A stretch of DNA of 40,224 bases, from NCBI GenBank assembly GCA_001769505.1, contig MEOF01000007.1:1-40224 (forward strand), given 5' to 3'. Position 1 is the first letter of the stretch; each line of letters starts with the position of its first letter. This stretch comes from Bacteroidetes bacterium GWF2_33_38. Lineage in GTDB: Bacteria; Bacteroidota; Bacteroidia; Bacteroidales; GWF2-33-38. Of this stretch, positions 16,543 through 24,803 are shown piece after piece. Made by a program: the position numbers and the translations under genes. The notes under the pieces are model-generated. The model worked only from the letters and a program-made list of their open reading frames with translations. It did no database searches and was not told the DNA's origin.

Positions 16543-17016
16543 TTAAGAAATAAATGCTCTTAACATCCAAGCCATTTTTTCGTGTTTTTGCATCAAAGAA
16601 GTTACAAAATCAGCAGTTCCAAGATCTTTGTATTTTTCGGCAATTGGAATAATTTCGTTTCGAATAACTCGAATTATTATTTCGTGATCGTTTAAAAGCG
16701 ATTGAATAATTTGAGCTGGATTAGCAAAATCGTGTTTTTCTTCAACCATATTTGTAACGGCTAAAAAATCACGCATCGAACCTATTGCAAAATGTCCAAG
16801 TGAGCGAATTCGTTCTGCAATTTCATCAATTGAATGGTCAATAGTTTCGTACTGACTTTCGAAAAATTTGTGTAATTCGAAAGAACTAACTCCTGTAATA
16901 TTCCAATGAGCATTTTGAATTTTAGTTTTTAGCACATATTCGTCGGCTAAAAGTTTGTTTAAAATGGTTGCAACTTCTTCTAAATCTTGATAAGGTATTC
17001 CAATATTTGTTTTCAT
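16543..17016 (-). CDS. dps: Dps-type ferritin (DNA protection during starvation)
   Basis: Dodecameric ferritin-like protein of 157 residues that oxidises and stores iron and protects DNA. The intersubunit ferroxidase ligands are visible: His in NAHWNITG, and Asp/Glu in FESQYETIDHSIDEIAERIRSLG. The C-terminal helix LMQKHEKMAWMLRAF is typical. There is no Lys-rich N-terminal tail, so DNA binding is not evident. It lies between two UspA paralogues on the same strand, a stress-protection cassette. Confidence 0.95.
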   Translation of the reverse strand: MKTNIGIPYQDLEEVATILNKLLADEYVLKTKIQNAHWNITGVSSFELHKFFESQYETIDHSIDEIAERIRSLGHFAIGSMRDFLAVTNMVEEKHDFANPAQIIQSLLNDHEIIIRVIRNEIIPIAEKYKDLGTADFVTSLMQKHEKMAWMLRAFIS

Positions 17017-17075
17017 TTTATTTGTTTTAAATTGTTTAATTTTTCACTTTTAGTTTTTCACTTTTCACTTAAATT

Positions 17076-17546
17076 TTATTCTTGTTTTTTTGTAGGAATT
17101 ACGAATAATGGAATGGTTGTTAGGCGTAAAACTTTTTCGGTAACGCTACCAAGAATTATGTTTTCTAACCATTTTTTACTGTGAGTTCCCATTATAATAA
17201 TGTCAATACTCAAATCTTTTGCAGCAGTTAAGATTGCTTCGGCAATATCTCCCTCTTTTACAACGGTTTGAATGCTAGAATCTCCTAAATGAAATACGGT
17301 TTTATCAAGAAATTCGAATGATGTTTTTTTGAATCCTTCATTATTTTCATCATTTGGATAAATTTGTCCAGCAAAGCCCATTATAGTTACATGTTCAGGC
17401 GAAACATATTGCATTGAATCTGACATTACGTGTATTAATGAAACTTTCGCATTCATTGCTTTTGCAATTGAATAACCAACTTCAGCAACAACTTGTGCTG
17501 ATTTATCGTAATCCAATGCGATTAGTATTTTCTTAATTGTTTTCAT
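17076..17546 (-). CDS. Universal stress protein, UspA family (first copy)
   Basis: Usp protein of 156 residues, paralogous to the one at 15926-16420 along the whole length (KKILIALDYDKSAQVVAEVGYSIAKAM, VVKEGDIAEAILTAAKDLSIDIIIMGTHSKKWLENIILGS). The nucleotide-binding loop carries Lys instead of the second Gly. The start follows the 56-residue ORF upstream by 5 bp, which supports co-transcription. Confidence 0.92.
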   Translation of the reverse strand: MKTIKKILIALDYDKSAQVVAEVGYSIAKAMNAKVSLIHVMSDSMQYVSPEHVTIMGFAGQIYPNDENNEGFKKTSFEFLDKTVFHLGDSSIQTVVKEGDIAEAILTAAKDLSIDIIIMGTHSKKWLENIILGSVTEKVLRLTTIPLFVIPTKKQE

Positions 17547-17551
17547 TTTGA

Positions 17552-17722
17552 TTATTTTTTAATTGATTTTGCTTCTTTAATTGATTTTTCTGATTCTTTT
17601 TTAGTTTTTTCTACCTCTGTAGGAATTAAAATTTTAATAATTGTTTCTTTGGCTTTTTTTGCAGAATAAGTAATGTCTGCCATAAAAACTTTCATTGCTT
17701 GTGATAATAGTGTAGTTTTCAT
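17552..17722 (-). CDS. Small basic protein, 56 residues, unknown
   Basis: Begins MKTTLLSQAMKVFMADI and ends in a Lys/Glu/Ser-rich helical tail (KTKKESEKSIKEAKSIKK). I do not recognise a family. Support comes from position: it fits exactly between the barrel gene (20 bp upstream) and uspA (5 bp downstream), starts with the same AAAATGAAAAC context as its neighbours, and has no overlap with other genes. Possibly a small stress-associated amphipathic protein. Confidence 0.6.
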   Translation of the reverse strand: MKTTLLSQAMKVFMADITYSAKKAKETIIKILIPTEVEKTKKESEKSIKEAKSIKK

Positions 17723-17742
17723 TTTATTTTATATTTAAGTTA

Positions 17743-18312
17743 TTATCGGATTGCTATTCCAAGAGTCGAAACTCCGCTTGATAAATCGAGAAATATTCCT
17801 AAATCGCTATTAACGTGATATTCTGCCCCAAGATGTAAATCAAGAAATAATGAATTCCCATTTCGATAATAGTTTTCATCGCCATAATAATCACTATCCC
17901 AAGAGGTTTTTACAATTGCAAATCCTAATGAACCTGCTAAATAAAAATCCCATTTTGAATTTGCTTTTAACAATTGATCAAAATAAAACGTGCCCTTAAT
18001 TCCAACAGGAATAACAGTTTCACGATAAATATAATTTTTGTATGGGTGATTATTATCGCCCCAATAATATTCGTTTTTAAATGAATAGAAATTTAAAAAT
18101 GGAGCTAATGTGAAGTTATTTTCAACATCGAATTCATAATCGAGGTGAATAATAGGTAATGAACGTCCAATATATCCGTAATATCCTGAATATCCGCCAA
18201 TTCCTAGACCTAAATTGAGTGTATTTCCGTGATTTTCTGTTGTTGTTTGTGCTGATGAATTAAAACTCAAAATTGAGAGTAAAAACATCAACGAAATAAT
18301 AATTTTTTTCAT
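17743..18312 (-). CDS. Outer-membrane beta-barrel-like protein, first gene of promoter unit 1
   Basis: 189 residues from the ATG at 18312 (a longer frame exists, but its extra codons lie between the promoter and a clear signal peptide). The signal peptide is MKKIIISLMFLLSILSFNSSAQ. The mature part has alternating aromatic strands rich in Tyr, Gly and Asn (GLGIGGYSGYYGYIGRSLP, FYLAGSLGFAIVKTSWDSDYYG, LDLHLGAEYHV), as in small porin-like Bacteroidota barrels. The function is not known. It is led by promoter block 1 and is followed by the small ORF, uspA, dps and uspA with short gaps, so envelope and cytoplasmic stress proteins share one transcript. Confidence 0.85.
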   Translation of the reverse strand: MKKIIISLMFLLSILSFNSSAQTTTENHGNTLNLGLGIGGYSGYYGYIGRSLPIIHLDYEFDVENNFTLAPFLNFYSFKNEYYWGDNNHPYKNYIYRETVIPVGIKGTFYFDQLLKANSKWDFYLAGSLGFAIVKTSWDSDYYGDENYYRNGNSLFLDLHLGAEYHVNSDLGIFLDLSSGVSTLGIAIR

Positions 18313-18347
18313 CGTTTTTTTTGTTAATTGTGAATGTATTTCCACTT

Positions 18348-18415
18348 TACAAATATCCTTTGTTTACCTTCCAAATGTGTTACATAAGAATTTATATAAG
18401 TTGTAAAATTCACAC
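18348..18415 (-). promoter_or_regulatory. Regulon promoter block, copy 1 (barrel-usp-dps-usp unit)
   Basis: Minus strand: GTGTGAAT, 23 bp, TGTAACACA, 22 bp, TTTGTA. The ATG is 35 bp further on. The first 40 bp are identical to copy 5. The leader has GTGGA-AATACA-TTCAC, a 5-bp stem at the expected transcript start. Confidence 0.85.
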
Positions 18416-18667
18416 TTTGGGAAAGTGAAAAGTGAAAAAAGAATACTATTTGTTATCATTTCGAGTTTTCTACGAGAAATCTAATTCATTTTTATTTAGA
18501 TTTCTCAATCGCTATCGCTCATTTCGAAATGACAGCCCAATTTCAATTTGTCATTTCGAACTTGCTGTGAAAAATATCTTTCCATTTTTTTGTCATTTCG
18601 AGTTTTCTACGAGAAATCTAAATCTTTTGAATCTGATATATTTCTAACATATGTTCAAATGACAGCC
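18416..18667. repeat. E module and two imperfect hairpin repeats (H family)
   Basis: After an E module (GGGAAAGTGAAAAGTGAAAA) come two H elements at 18456-18537 and 18591-18667. Both have the outer arms TCATTTCGAG/CGAAATGACAGCC and the inner arms GAGAAATCT/AGATTTCTC, more or less decayed in the second. A fragment of a third starts near 18549. Short frames crossing them are not genes. Confidence 0.75.
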
Positions 18668-18714
18668 AATACAGGATTTTAATTTTTGAGATTTTCGCAT
18701 TTTTTCTAATAAAA

Positions 18715-18743
18715 ATATCCGATGGCTCAAAGCCATCGGATAT
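18715..18743 (-). terminator. Intrinsic terminator of the double DUF3494 gene
   Basis: On the minus strand ATATCCGATGGC and GCCATCGGATAT form a perfect 12-bp stem around a 5-nt loop, followed by TTTT. It lies about 67 bp after the stop codon of the ice-binding-type gene. Confidence 0.9.
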
Positions 18744-18810
18744 TTGAACAAGTAAGCCGAAATATCGCAATGAACATGATTTCTCACAATTCATTCGAGA
18801 TTACAGTCAA

Positions 18811-20412
18811 TTATTGTTGCGATACAATTTTTCCTGATTGAATTGTTTTGTTATTTTCAATCAAATTATAGATATATATACCTGATGATAAATTATTTAC
18901 ATTTATATTTGTTTCGTTATTCGATATTTTTTTATTCAAAACTTCTGTTCCTAAAACATTGTAAATTTTAAGTTCTAAATAGCTTTTTTCTGAATTTACA
19001 ATCACATTTATTGATGTTGTGAATGGATTTGGATAAATTGAAATTTGATTTTCAACATCAATAAAATCATTTCCTGAAACTAGACAATTTATAGGATTTG
19101 TTGCTGTAATTGCCGAAGTTGTAAAGATTCCTGATAAAGTTAATGCTCGTCCATTAAGAGTTACACCCGATTTCAAACTAATAGCTCCATTTGAAATAAT
19201 TGTTCCATTAAAAATTGAATATTCGTTAATTTCGACTGCTCCGCCAACTTTCCAAAATACATTTTTTGCTTGAGCTCCATTAATTAACAAAACTTTTGAA
19301 TATGTGCTTGTAGATAATGCTCCAACTATTTGAATAATAAAAACTCCGCTTTCATTTTCTTGTGCATCTAAATAAAGTGTGTCGGTTAAAACGGTTGCAG
19401 CATTCAATAAATAAGTGTGCGGCGTAAGTGTTAGGTTTCCACCAAATTGTGCAGGATATAACAAATTAATATCATAACTTAACGTGTCTAAATATGTGTA
19501 AACAGGAATTAAATCTGTTGCACAAAGTTCAGTGGAAGCATCTGGAATTTCGTGAATTGTTCCAGTAACAAGCAATGAATCAAAATCGACAGTTAAACCA
19601 GCATTTGTTCCTACGTCGCCCAAAATTGTTGAAACGCCTGTATTTGTAACATTTCCTGTACTTGAAAATAGCACATAACATTCTGTATTTGCTAGTGTTG
19701 GAGAATTAGATCCCGTTAAAATATCACTTCCACAACCAATTGGTTTGTAAGCTAAAACTCCATCAACAGTTATTGCTCCAGCGGTTGAAAACGCACGTCC
19801 TTCGAGCGTATCATTTGTATTCATTAAAATTGCTGAATTATTTGCTATAATTGTTCCTTTCATTGAAGTTCCTGTTGACATATCTACTAAACCTTCTATC
19901 GCCCAAAAAACATTACAGGCCATAGTTCTGTTAATCAATTTTACTTTTGAATGTGCATTTGTTGAAAATGAACCATTTATTTGAAAAATAAAAATTGCAT
20001 TCTCGTCGCCTTGAGCATCTAAATAAAGATTATTACTCAATGTTGATGCTTCTGAAATTGAATAAACTCCCGCTAAAAGCGTGTCGCCATTTCCAATTAA
20101 CGATGCTATAGCAAAATTTGCAGTCGTTCCTGTAATTTCCTGGTATGCAAAGAGTAAATCTTCGGCACACTGTGCACTTGCATCATCGGCGTCGTGCATA
20201 ATTCCATCAACATTTCCAAATGCTGTGCTTGAACCATTATTGGTTCCAATATTTCCTGTAAAATGCGAAATTCCTGTATTGCTAACTGCTCCATCTGTTG
20301 AAAAAAGCACAAAATCAGCAGCTGTTCCAAAGTTTGGAGCTTGTGCAAAATTAATGGTTGGCATTACAAACAATATAATTGCGAATAATGCTTTAAGTAG
20401 ATTTTTTATCAT
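18811..20412 (-). CDS. Secreted protein with two DUF3494 (ice-binding) domains and a T9SS sorting domain
   Basis: 533 residues from the ATG at 20412, with a signal peptide (MIKNLLKALFAIILFVMPTINFAQ). Two consecutive DUF3494 domains follow, at about residues 27-225 and 240-435. Each has the family landmarks FVLFSTDGAVSNTGISHFTGNIGTN / YVLFSSTGNVTNTGVSTILGDVGTN, a GVYSISEASTL / HTYLLNAATVL strand, NLYLDAQGDENAIFIFQI / TLYLDAQENESGVFIIQI, NVFW, and GTIIANN / GTIISNG followed by LEGRA / LNGRA. The last 75 residues are a type A T9SS sorting domain (SIYPNPFTTSINV...GIYIYNLIENNKTIQSGKIV). DUF3494 is the fold of ice-binding proteins, but many members act as adhesins, so ice binding is inferred. It has its own promoter block (copy 2) and terminator. 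Confidence 0.92.
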   Translation of the reverse strand: MIKNLLKALFAIILFVMPTINFAQAPNFGTAADFVLFSTDGAVSNTGISHFTGNIGTNNGSSTAFGNVDGIMHDADDASAQCAEDLLFAYQEITGTTANFAIASLIGNGDTLLAGVYSISEASTLSNNLYLDAQGDENAIFIFQINGSFSTNAHSKVKLINRTMACNVFWAIEGLVDMSTGTSMKGTIIANNSAILMNTNDTLEGRAFSTAGAITVDGVLAYKPIGCGSDILTGSNSPTLANTECYVLFSSTGNVTNTGVSTILGDVGTNAGLTVDFDSLLVTGTIHEIPDASTELCATDLIPVYTYLDTLSYDINLLYPAQFGGNLTLTPHTYLLNAATVLTDTLYLDAQENESGVFIIQIVGALSTSTYSKVLLINGAQAKNVFWKVGGAVEINEYSIFNGTIISNGAISLKSGVTLNGRALTLSGIFTTSAITATNPINCLVSGNDFIDVENQISIYPNPFTTSINVIVNSEKSYLELKIYNVLGTEVLNKKISNNETNINVNNLSSGIYIYNLIENNKTIQSGKIVSQQ

Positions 20413-20447
20413 AATAATTTGTTTTAAATGTGAATGAGTTTTCACTC

Positions 20448-20515
20448 TACAAAGGTGAGTTGGAAAGTGAAAAAATGTGTTACACAACTTTTGAAATTAG
20501 TTGTATAATTCACAG
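20448..20515 (-). promoter_or_regulatory. Regulon promoter block, copy 2 (double DUF3494 gene)
   Basis: CTGTGAAT, 23 bp, TGTAACACA, 22 bp, TTTGTA on the minus strand. Within the 23-bp part ACAACT and AGTTGT form a perfect inverted repeat around 9 bp. The leader GTGAA-AACTCA-TTCAC is a perfect 5-bp stem. Confidence 0.88.
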
Positions 20516-20595
20516 ATTTTTAATGTGATAATTTGATAATGTGCTAATATGCTAATTGACTTTTAACTTTACGGACTTTATGAACTTTATGGACT
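20516..20595. repeat. Modular spacer (C and A modules)
   Basis: The plus strand reads AATGTGATAATTTGATAATG then TGCTAATATGCTAATTG (C), followed by four A units (ACTTTACGG, ACTTTATGA, ACTTTATGG, ACTTTACAA). The A module contains the stop codon of the upstream DUF3494 gene. Confidence 0.7.
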
Positions 20596-21816
20596 TTACA
20601 AACTTATTATTTTCCCACTTTTAAGCAATTTCCCATTTTTTGAAATTGAATAAAAATAGGTTCCGTTTTTGAATTTATTTGTATCGAAATTTGTTGATTG
20701 CGTTGTGATTTTGGTTTTAATTATTTCGTTTCCGAGTAAATTAAAAATAGAAAATTCTACATTATCAATTTCAGAAATTTCAACATTTAAAAATTGATTG
20801 AATGGATTTGGAAAAACCTTAATTTCATTTATAAATTGTTTTTTGTAATCAATAGAAATTACGTTTGAAATTGAAAATTCGCCATCAAAATCGGTTTGTT
20901 TTAATCTGTAAAAACTTGTTCCAACAATTGGATTTAAATCAAATGTCGAATAATAAATTTGTGAATTGCTATTTCCTGCTCCTGAAATTTTCTCAATTTC
21001 TGTAAAATAAATTCCATCAATTGATTTTTCTAAAGTAAAAAAATCATTGTTCATTTCACTTACGGTTGACCAATCGATTTTAACGGTTTCATTATCTAAT
21101 TGAACATCAAAAGAAATCAATTTAATAGGTAAAGTAGTCGTTGATAAATTCACCAAACTTTTGTCTAACAAAATTGCTCCTGCACGAGAAAGTCCACGTC
21201 CCAAAAGCGATGAGTTTTCGAATAAACTAATTGCTCCGTTTGCAATAATTGTTCCTTGAAAAGTTGAATTTGTTCCTAAATCGAACAATCCATTTATTTG
21301 CCAATAAACATTAAAACGTGAAGCTGAATTAATTAAAACTATGTTAGATAAAGGATTTACGATTAAGGCTCCATCAATTTTGAAAATAAAAATCGAATTT
21401 GAATTTCCTTCGCCATCTAAAATTAAATTTCCGTTTAATATGGTTGCGGCTTCAATACAATAGACTTTTGCTGTTAAAATTTGTTCGTCGCCTAAATTTG
21501 TACTAATTATTTCGTCGCAGGAATTTCCTTCCAATTCGTTATAAGCATCAACAACATCAAGTGCAGCTTGAGCTGATGTTGGATCGGAAACAAAAATATC
21601 GCCAATTAAAGTTCCTGTTGGAAAGGCAGTAAATGCACCTTCTTGTGTGCCAACATCGCCTGTTACGGTTGTTTCTGCTCCATTATTTCCAAACGCTCCT
21701 TTAACCGTAAATAATGCAAAATTTGAGGCAGAACGTAGGTTTGGTGTTTGTGCATCAATTTTATTCGAAAAAGTAAATAAAGCAAATATTGTGATTATAA
21801 AAATTAGTTTTTTCAT
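20596..21816 (-). CDS. Secreted single-DUF3494 (ice-binding type) protein with T9SS sorting domain
   Basis: 406 residues, with signal peptide MKKLIFIITIFALFTFSNKIDAQ. One DUF3494 domain spans about residues 27-225 (NFALFTVKGAFGNNGAETTVTGDVGTQEG, NLILDGEGNSNSIFIFKI, FNVYWQINGLF, GTIIANGAISLFENSSLLGRGLSRAGAI). Residues about 230-320 form a fibronectin-like linker found before many sorting domains (LPIKLISFDVQLDNETVKIDWSTVSEMNNDFFTLEKS). A type A T9SS sorting domain ends the protein (VFPNPFNQFLNVEIS...NGTYFYSISKNGKLLKSGKIIS). It is a paralogue of the neighbouring two-domain protein. The final Ile-Ser-Leu and stop lie within an A repeat. Ice binding versus adhesion cannot be decided from the sequence. 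Confidence 0.92.
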   Translation of the reverse strand: MKKLIFIITIFALFTFSNKIDAQTPNLRSASNFALFTVKGAFGNNGAETTVTGDVGTQEGAFTAFPTGTLIGDIFVSDPTSAQAALDVVDAYNELEGNSCDEIISTNLGDEQILTAKVYCIEAATILNGNLILDGEGNSNSIFIFKIDGALIVNPLSNIVLINSASRFNVYWQINGLFDLGTNSTFQGTIIANGAISLFENSSLLGRGLSRAGAILLDKSLVNLSTTTLPIKLISFDVQLDNETVKIDWSTVSEMNNDFFTLEKSIDGIYFTEIEKISGAGNSNSQIYYSTFDLNPIVGTSFYRLKQTDFDGEFSISNVISIDYKKQFINEIKVFPNPFNQFLNVEISEIDNVEFSIFNLLGNEIIKTKITTQSTNFDTNKFKNGTYFYSISKNGKLLKSGKIISL

Positions 21817-21840
21817 ATTAATGTGAGATAATGTTCACTT

Positions 21841-21908
21841 TACAAAGGTCGTTCTCGTTTGAGGCGGAACTGTTACAAAAAACTTGAGATTAATTGTATA
21901 ATTCACAG
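21841..21908 (-). promoter_or_regulatory. Regulon promoter block, copy 3 (single DUF3494 gene)
   Basis: CTGTGAAT, 23 bp, TGTAACAGT, 22 bp, TTTGTA on the minus strand, 25 bp before the ATG. The N22 spacer is unlike the other copies (GC-richer) yet has the same length. The leader stem is shorter here, GTGA/TCAC. Confidence 0.82.
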
Positions 21909-22182
21909 ATTTGGGAAAGTGAAAAACTAAAAGTGAAAAGTGAAAAATGGTAGAAAATGTGATAATTTGGTAATGTGCTGATGTGCTAATTGATTTTAGA
22001 TTGAAGATTTACGATTTTAGATTTTAAATTGCAGATTGAAAATTACTAATTGTTAATTGATTTGAGGCACGAAGCAATCTCAAATAATTTGGATGGGAAT
22101 TTTATTTCTTGTCATTTCGAGTTTCTTGCGAGAAATCTGTTTTCGCATTTTTTGAGATTTCTAACAGTCCGTTCGAAACAGC
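21909..22182. repeat. Modular spacer (E, C, F, B) plus R and H repeats
   Basis: The plus strand shows E (GTGAAAAACTAAAAGTGAAA), C (GTGATAATTTGGTAATGTGC), F (TTTTAGATTGAAGATTTACG), B (AATTGCAGATTGAAAATTAC), then R (GAGGCACGAAGCAATCTCAA) at 22064 and an H hairpin at 22111-22182 (GTCATTTCGAG...GAGAAATCT...AGATTTCT...CGAAAC). Module order is the reverse of the spacers without a promoter block. No gene is seen. Confidence 0.7.
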
Positions 22183-22232
22183 AGTATGTTTCTATTTTAT
22201 TGCATTAGATGGTAATAAAACACAAATAACAA

Positions 22233-22303
22233 TCGACCGCATTCGACAAACAATATATATTTAATATTTATTCGACCGCTCTCGAATTAAATTATTATAT
22301 TTG
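22233..22303 (+). promoter_or_regulatory. Candidate operator repeats and -7 element before the DUF4143 ATPase gene
   Basis: TCGACCGCATTCGA (22233) and TCGACCGCTCTCGA (22272) are near-identical direct repeats, 39 bp start to start, in otherwise AT-rich sequence. TATATTTG (22296-22303) is a perfect -7 motif, 11 bp before the ATG. The second repeat overlaps the expected RNA polymerase site, which would suit a repressor. Confidence 0.5.
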
Positions 22304-22314
22304 CAAAAAACATT

Positions 22315-23538
22315 ATGATAAAACGTAAAAAATATCTCGACAGGTTAATTCCATTTATTGATAAACCATTAATAAAAGCAATAACTGGAATACGCCGTTG
22401 TGGCAAGAGTACACTTTTAAGACAAATTGCCGAAGTCATAATTGAAAAAGGAGTTAAACCAAATCAAATTATTACAATAAATAAAGAATTGTTTGAATTT
22501 GATTTTATTCGAACTTATACCGATTTACATAATTATATTTCGAGCAAAACAAAATCAAAAAATACAAAATACTATCTATTTATTGATGAGGTTCAGGAAA
22601 TTAAAGATTGGGAAAAAGCAATAAATTCTTTTTTAGTCGAAGATAAATACGATATTTATATTAGTGGTTCTAATGCAAGAATGTTGTCATCAGATTTGGC
22701 TACGCTCATTGCTGGGCGTTATATTGAGTTTAAAATTTATACACTTACTTTTTCCGAATTTACTGAAATATATTCGCTAAAACATAAAATAAAAAATAAT
22801 GAAGATGTTTTTGCTGAATTTATAAAATATGGCGGATTTCCGGGTTTGCACAATTTAGATTGGAACGAAGAAGTTCTAAGACAATATCTTTCATCAATAT
22901 ATAGCACTGTGGTTTTGAACGATGTAGTTGTTAGAAATCAAATTAAAGATGTTTCAATTTTAAATCATATTTTGGATTTTGTTGCATCAAATTGTGGAAA
23001 TATAACTACAGCAAAAAGTATTCGAGATTTTTCAAAATCGCAAAACAGAAATGTATCAACCGATACGGTTTTAAATTATTTGCATTATGCAATGGGAGCA
23101 TTGTTGATTCATCAAGTTAAACGCTTCGATTTAATTGGTAAAAAGGTTCTCGAAACCTACGAAAAATATTATATGAGCGATACAGGGCTTATTTATTCAA
23201 TGATAGGAAATAGTCCAGATTTGATTTCGGGGCAACTCGAAAATGTTGTTTATATTGAGTTATTATCACGTGGTTACAATGTGCTAATTGGAAAAAACAA
23301 AGACAAAGAGATTGATTTTATTGCAGAAAGAAATAACGAAAAAATTTATATTCAAGTTTGTAAAACACTTATTGGCGAAAAAGTTGAGGTGCGTGAATAT
23401 GATGCTTTTACAGGAATTACAGATCATTTTCCAAAATATGTTTTATCGCTCGATAGTTTTGATTTTTCTACCGATAAAAATGGAGTTAAGTGGATGAATA
23501 TTAAGAATTTTTTAATGAATTTAGAATCAAATATATAA
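22315..23538 (+). CDS. AAA ATPase with DUF4143 domain
   Basis: 407 residues. Walker A is GIRRCGKST (residues 25-33) and Walker B is YYLFIDEVQEIKDWEKA. The arginine- and Ser-rich sensor region YISGSNARMLSSDLATLIAGRYIEF is typical. The C-terminal half is DUF4143, ending in a nuclease-like strand pair (NVLIGKNKDKEIDFIAERNNEKIYIQVCKTL). Such proteins occur in many copies in Bacteroidota genomes. Their role is unsettled and some act in toxin-antitoxin-like or mobile contexts. It is the only plus-strand gene between 13.4 kb and the right end, has its own promoter with two candidate operators, and lacks the regulon block, so it looks like an insertion into the region. Confidence 0.88.
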   Translation: MIKRKKYLDRLIPFIDKPLIKAITGIRRCGKSTLLRQIAEVIIEKGVKPNQIITINKELFEFDFIRTYTDLHNYISSKTKSKNTKYYLFIDEVQEIKDWEKAINSFLVEDKYDIYISGSNARMLSSDLATLIAGRYIEFKIYTLTFSEFTEIYSLKHKIKNNEDVFAEFIKYGGFPGLHNLDWNEEVLRQYLSSIYSTVVLNDVVVRNQIKDVSILNHILDFVASNCGNITTAKSIRDFSKSQNRNVSTDTVLNYLHYAMGALLIHQVKRFDLIGKKVLETYEKYYMSDTGLIYSMIGNSPDLISGQLENVVYIELLSRGYNVLIGKNKDKEIDFIAERNNEKIYIQVCKTLIGEKVEVREYDAFTGITDHFPKYVLSLDSFDFSTDKNGVKWMNIKNFLMNLESNI

Positions 23539-23672
23539 TATTTGTGAGTAATGAAGAATTAAAAGAAAAGCTGAAGGTTTATAATTATTTTTTTAATTGT
23601 AATATTGATGATAGCGATTATAATTTTCAAATTCAGTCATAATTTTGGAGATTAAATCAATAATTCAACGGT

Positions 23673-24770
23673 TCAGACTTTTTTTCCAAATTTTAGTTTC
23701 ATTTTCAAAAGTGAAGGCATTGTGTCGCCTAATAAAAAACCCCACGGTTTTAGCGGGTCAATGTGGTCGAAAATTACTTTTACAATCGCCAAAAGCGGAA
23801 TTGAAAGAAACATTCCCGAAATTCCCCACAAAGCATTTCCTGCAATGACAACTATTATTGAAAAAAGTGCGTTTATTTTTACTTTCGATGCTACAATTAT
23901 AGGTACAATATAATTGTTGTCGATTAATTGAATTACATAATAAATTGCCATTACATAAACGGCATACCAAGCGGTTGATTTTGTTGCTAATGCAATCATC
24001 ATTGGTAGTGCAACTCCAACAAGTCCACCAACATACGGAATTACATTTATAAATCCGCCAATAATTCCTAACAAAATTGCATAATCAATTCCTAAACTTA
24101 AAAGTGTTATAGTATAAAGTGTGGAAACTATTGAAAATTCGATAATTAAGCCAATCAAATAGTGTTGAATTACCGATTTTATTTGTGAAATTATTTCACT
24201 CACTTTATTTTGATCGCTTGAAGAGAAAACTTTATGAATAAATTCAATCAAAAGTGAATGATAATATAACATTATAAACACATAAACGGGAACTAAAAAC
24301 AGAATAATTATCCAATTTCCAACTGCCGAAAGTGTTTGCCCGATGGTTGACGTGTTGATGTTTATGAGTTCTGATTTGGTTTTTGTAAGCCAAGCATTTA
24401 TATTTTGTGGTTTTATGTCGAAATAAGTTGATGTCCAAGAAACGCTTTGGTCAATAATTTCAGTAAATTTTTCGACCAAAATTGGCCAAGATTGACCAAA
24501 TTTTATTGCTTGCGAAAAAAACAACATTCCTATAGCTGAAATTAGAATAAATGTCGTAAAAATTGTGATTGAAATTGCTAATAATCGTTTAATTCGGTGG
24601 CGAACAAAAAAGTTCACAATTGGATGAAGCACAATTGCAATTATGATTGAAAAAATTAGCGGAATAATTATGTCTTGAGCAATGTATAGCATTGTAAAAA
24701 ATGCAATTAAACCAACAATTATGATTGTTGATTTTGCATAAAATGGCATTTTAATTTCGCTTTCTGACAT
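23673..24770 (-). CDS. AI-2E family transporter (PerM-like membrane protein)
   Basis: Polytopic inner-membrane protein of 365 residues with about seven to eight hydrophobic segments. Two lie near residues 12-50, one at 62-85, a pair at 150-170, and the C-terminal group at 200-330 (LLGIIGGFINVIPYVGGLVGVALPMMIAL and GNALWGISGMFLSIPLLAIVKVIFDHI). The family includes proposed autoinducer-2 exporters and Na+/H+ antiporters, so the substrate is not known. It follows the 125-residue protein and the holin-III-like protein with gaps of 33 and 6 bp, suggesting one operon. It ends convergent with the DUF4143 gene. Confidence 0.92.
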   Translation of the reverse strand: MSESEIKMPFYAKSTIIIVGLIAFFTMLYIAQDIIIPLIFSIIIAIVLHPIVNFFVRHRIKRLLAISITIFTTFILISAIGMLFFSQAIKFGQSWPILVEKFTEIIDQSVSWTSTYFDIKPQNINAWLTKTKSELININTSTIGQTLSAVGNWIIILFLVPVYVFIMLYYHSLLIEFIHKVFSSSDQNKVSEIISQIKSVIQHYLIGLIIEFSIVSTLYTITLLSLGIDYAILLGIIGGFINVIPYVGGLVGVALPMMIALATKSTAWYAVYVMAIYYVIQLIDNNYIVPIIVASKVKINALFSIIVVIAGNALWGISGMFLSIPLLAIVKVIFDHIDPLKPWGFLLGDTMPSLLKMKLKFGKKV

Positions 24771-24803
24771 TTGGTTTTATGGTTTTTTGATTTGTTTTAT
24801 ATT

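Noticed and set aside
15926-17546. Regulon promoter block in front of dps or the second UspA gene
   Set aside because: I searched both gaps for GTGTGAAT and TGTAACACA on the coding strand and found neither. These genes seem to depend on block 1 upstream.
23544-23642. 32-residue frame after the DUF4143 gene, beginning with GTG (MSNEELKEKLKVYNYFF...)
   Set aside because: It could be a tiny gene behind the ATPase, but start, length and composition give no real support, and an in-frame ATG is missing.
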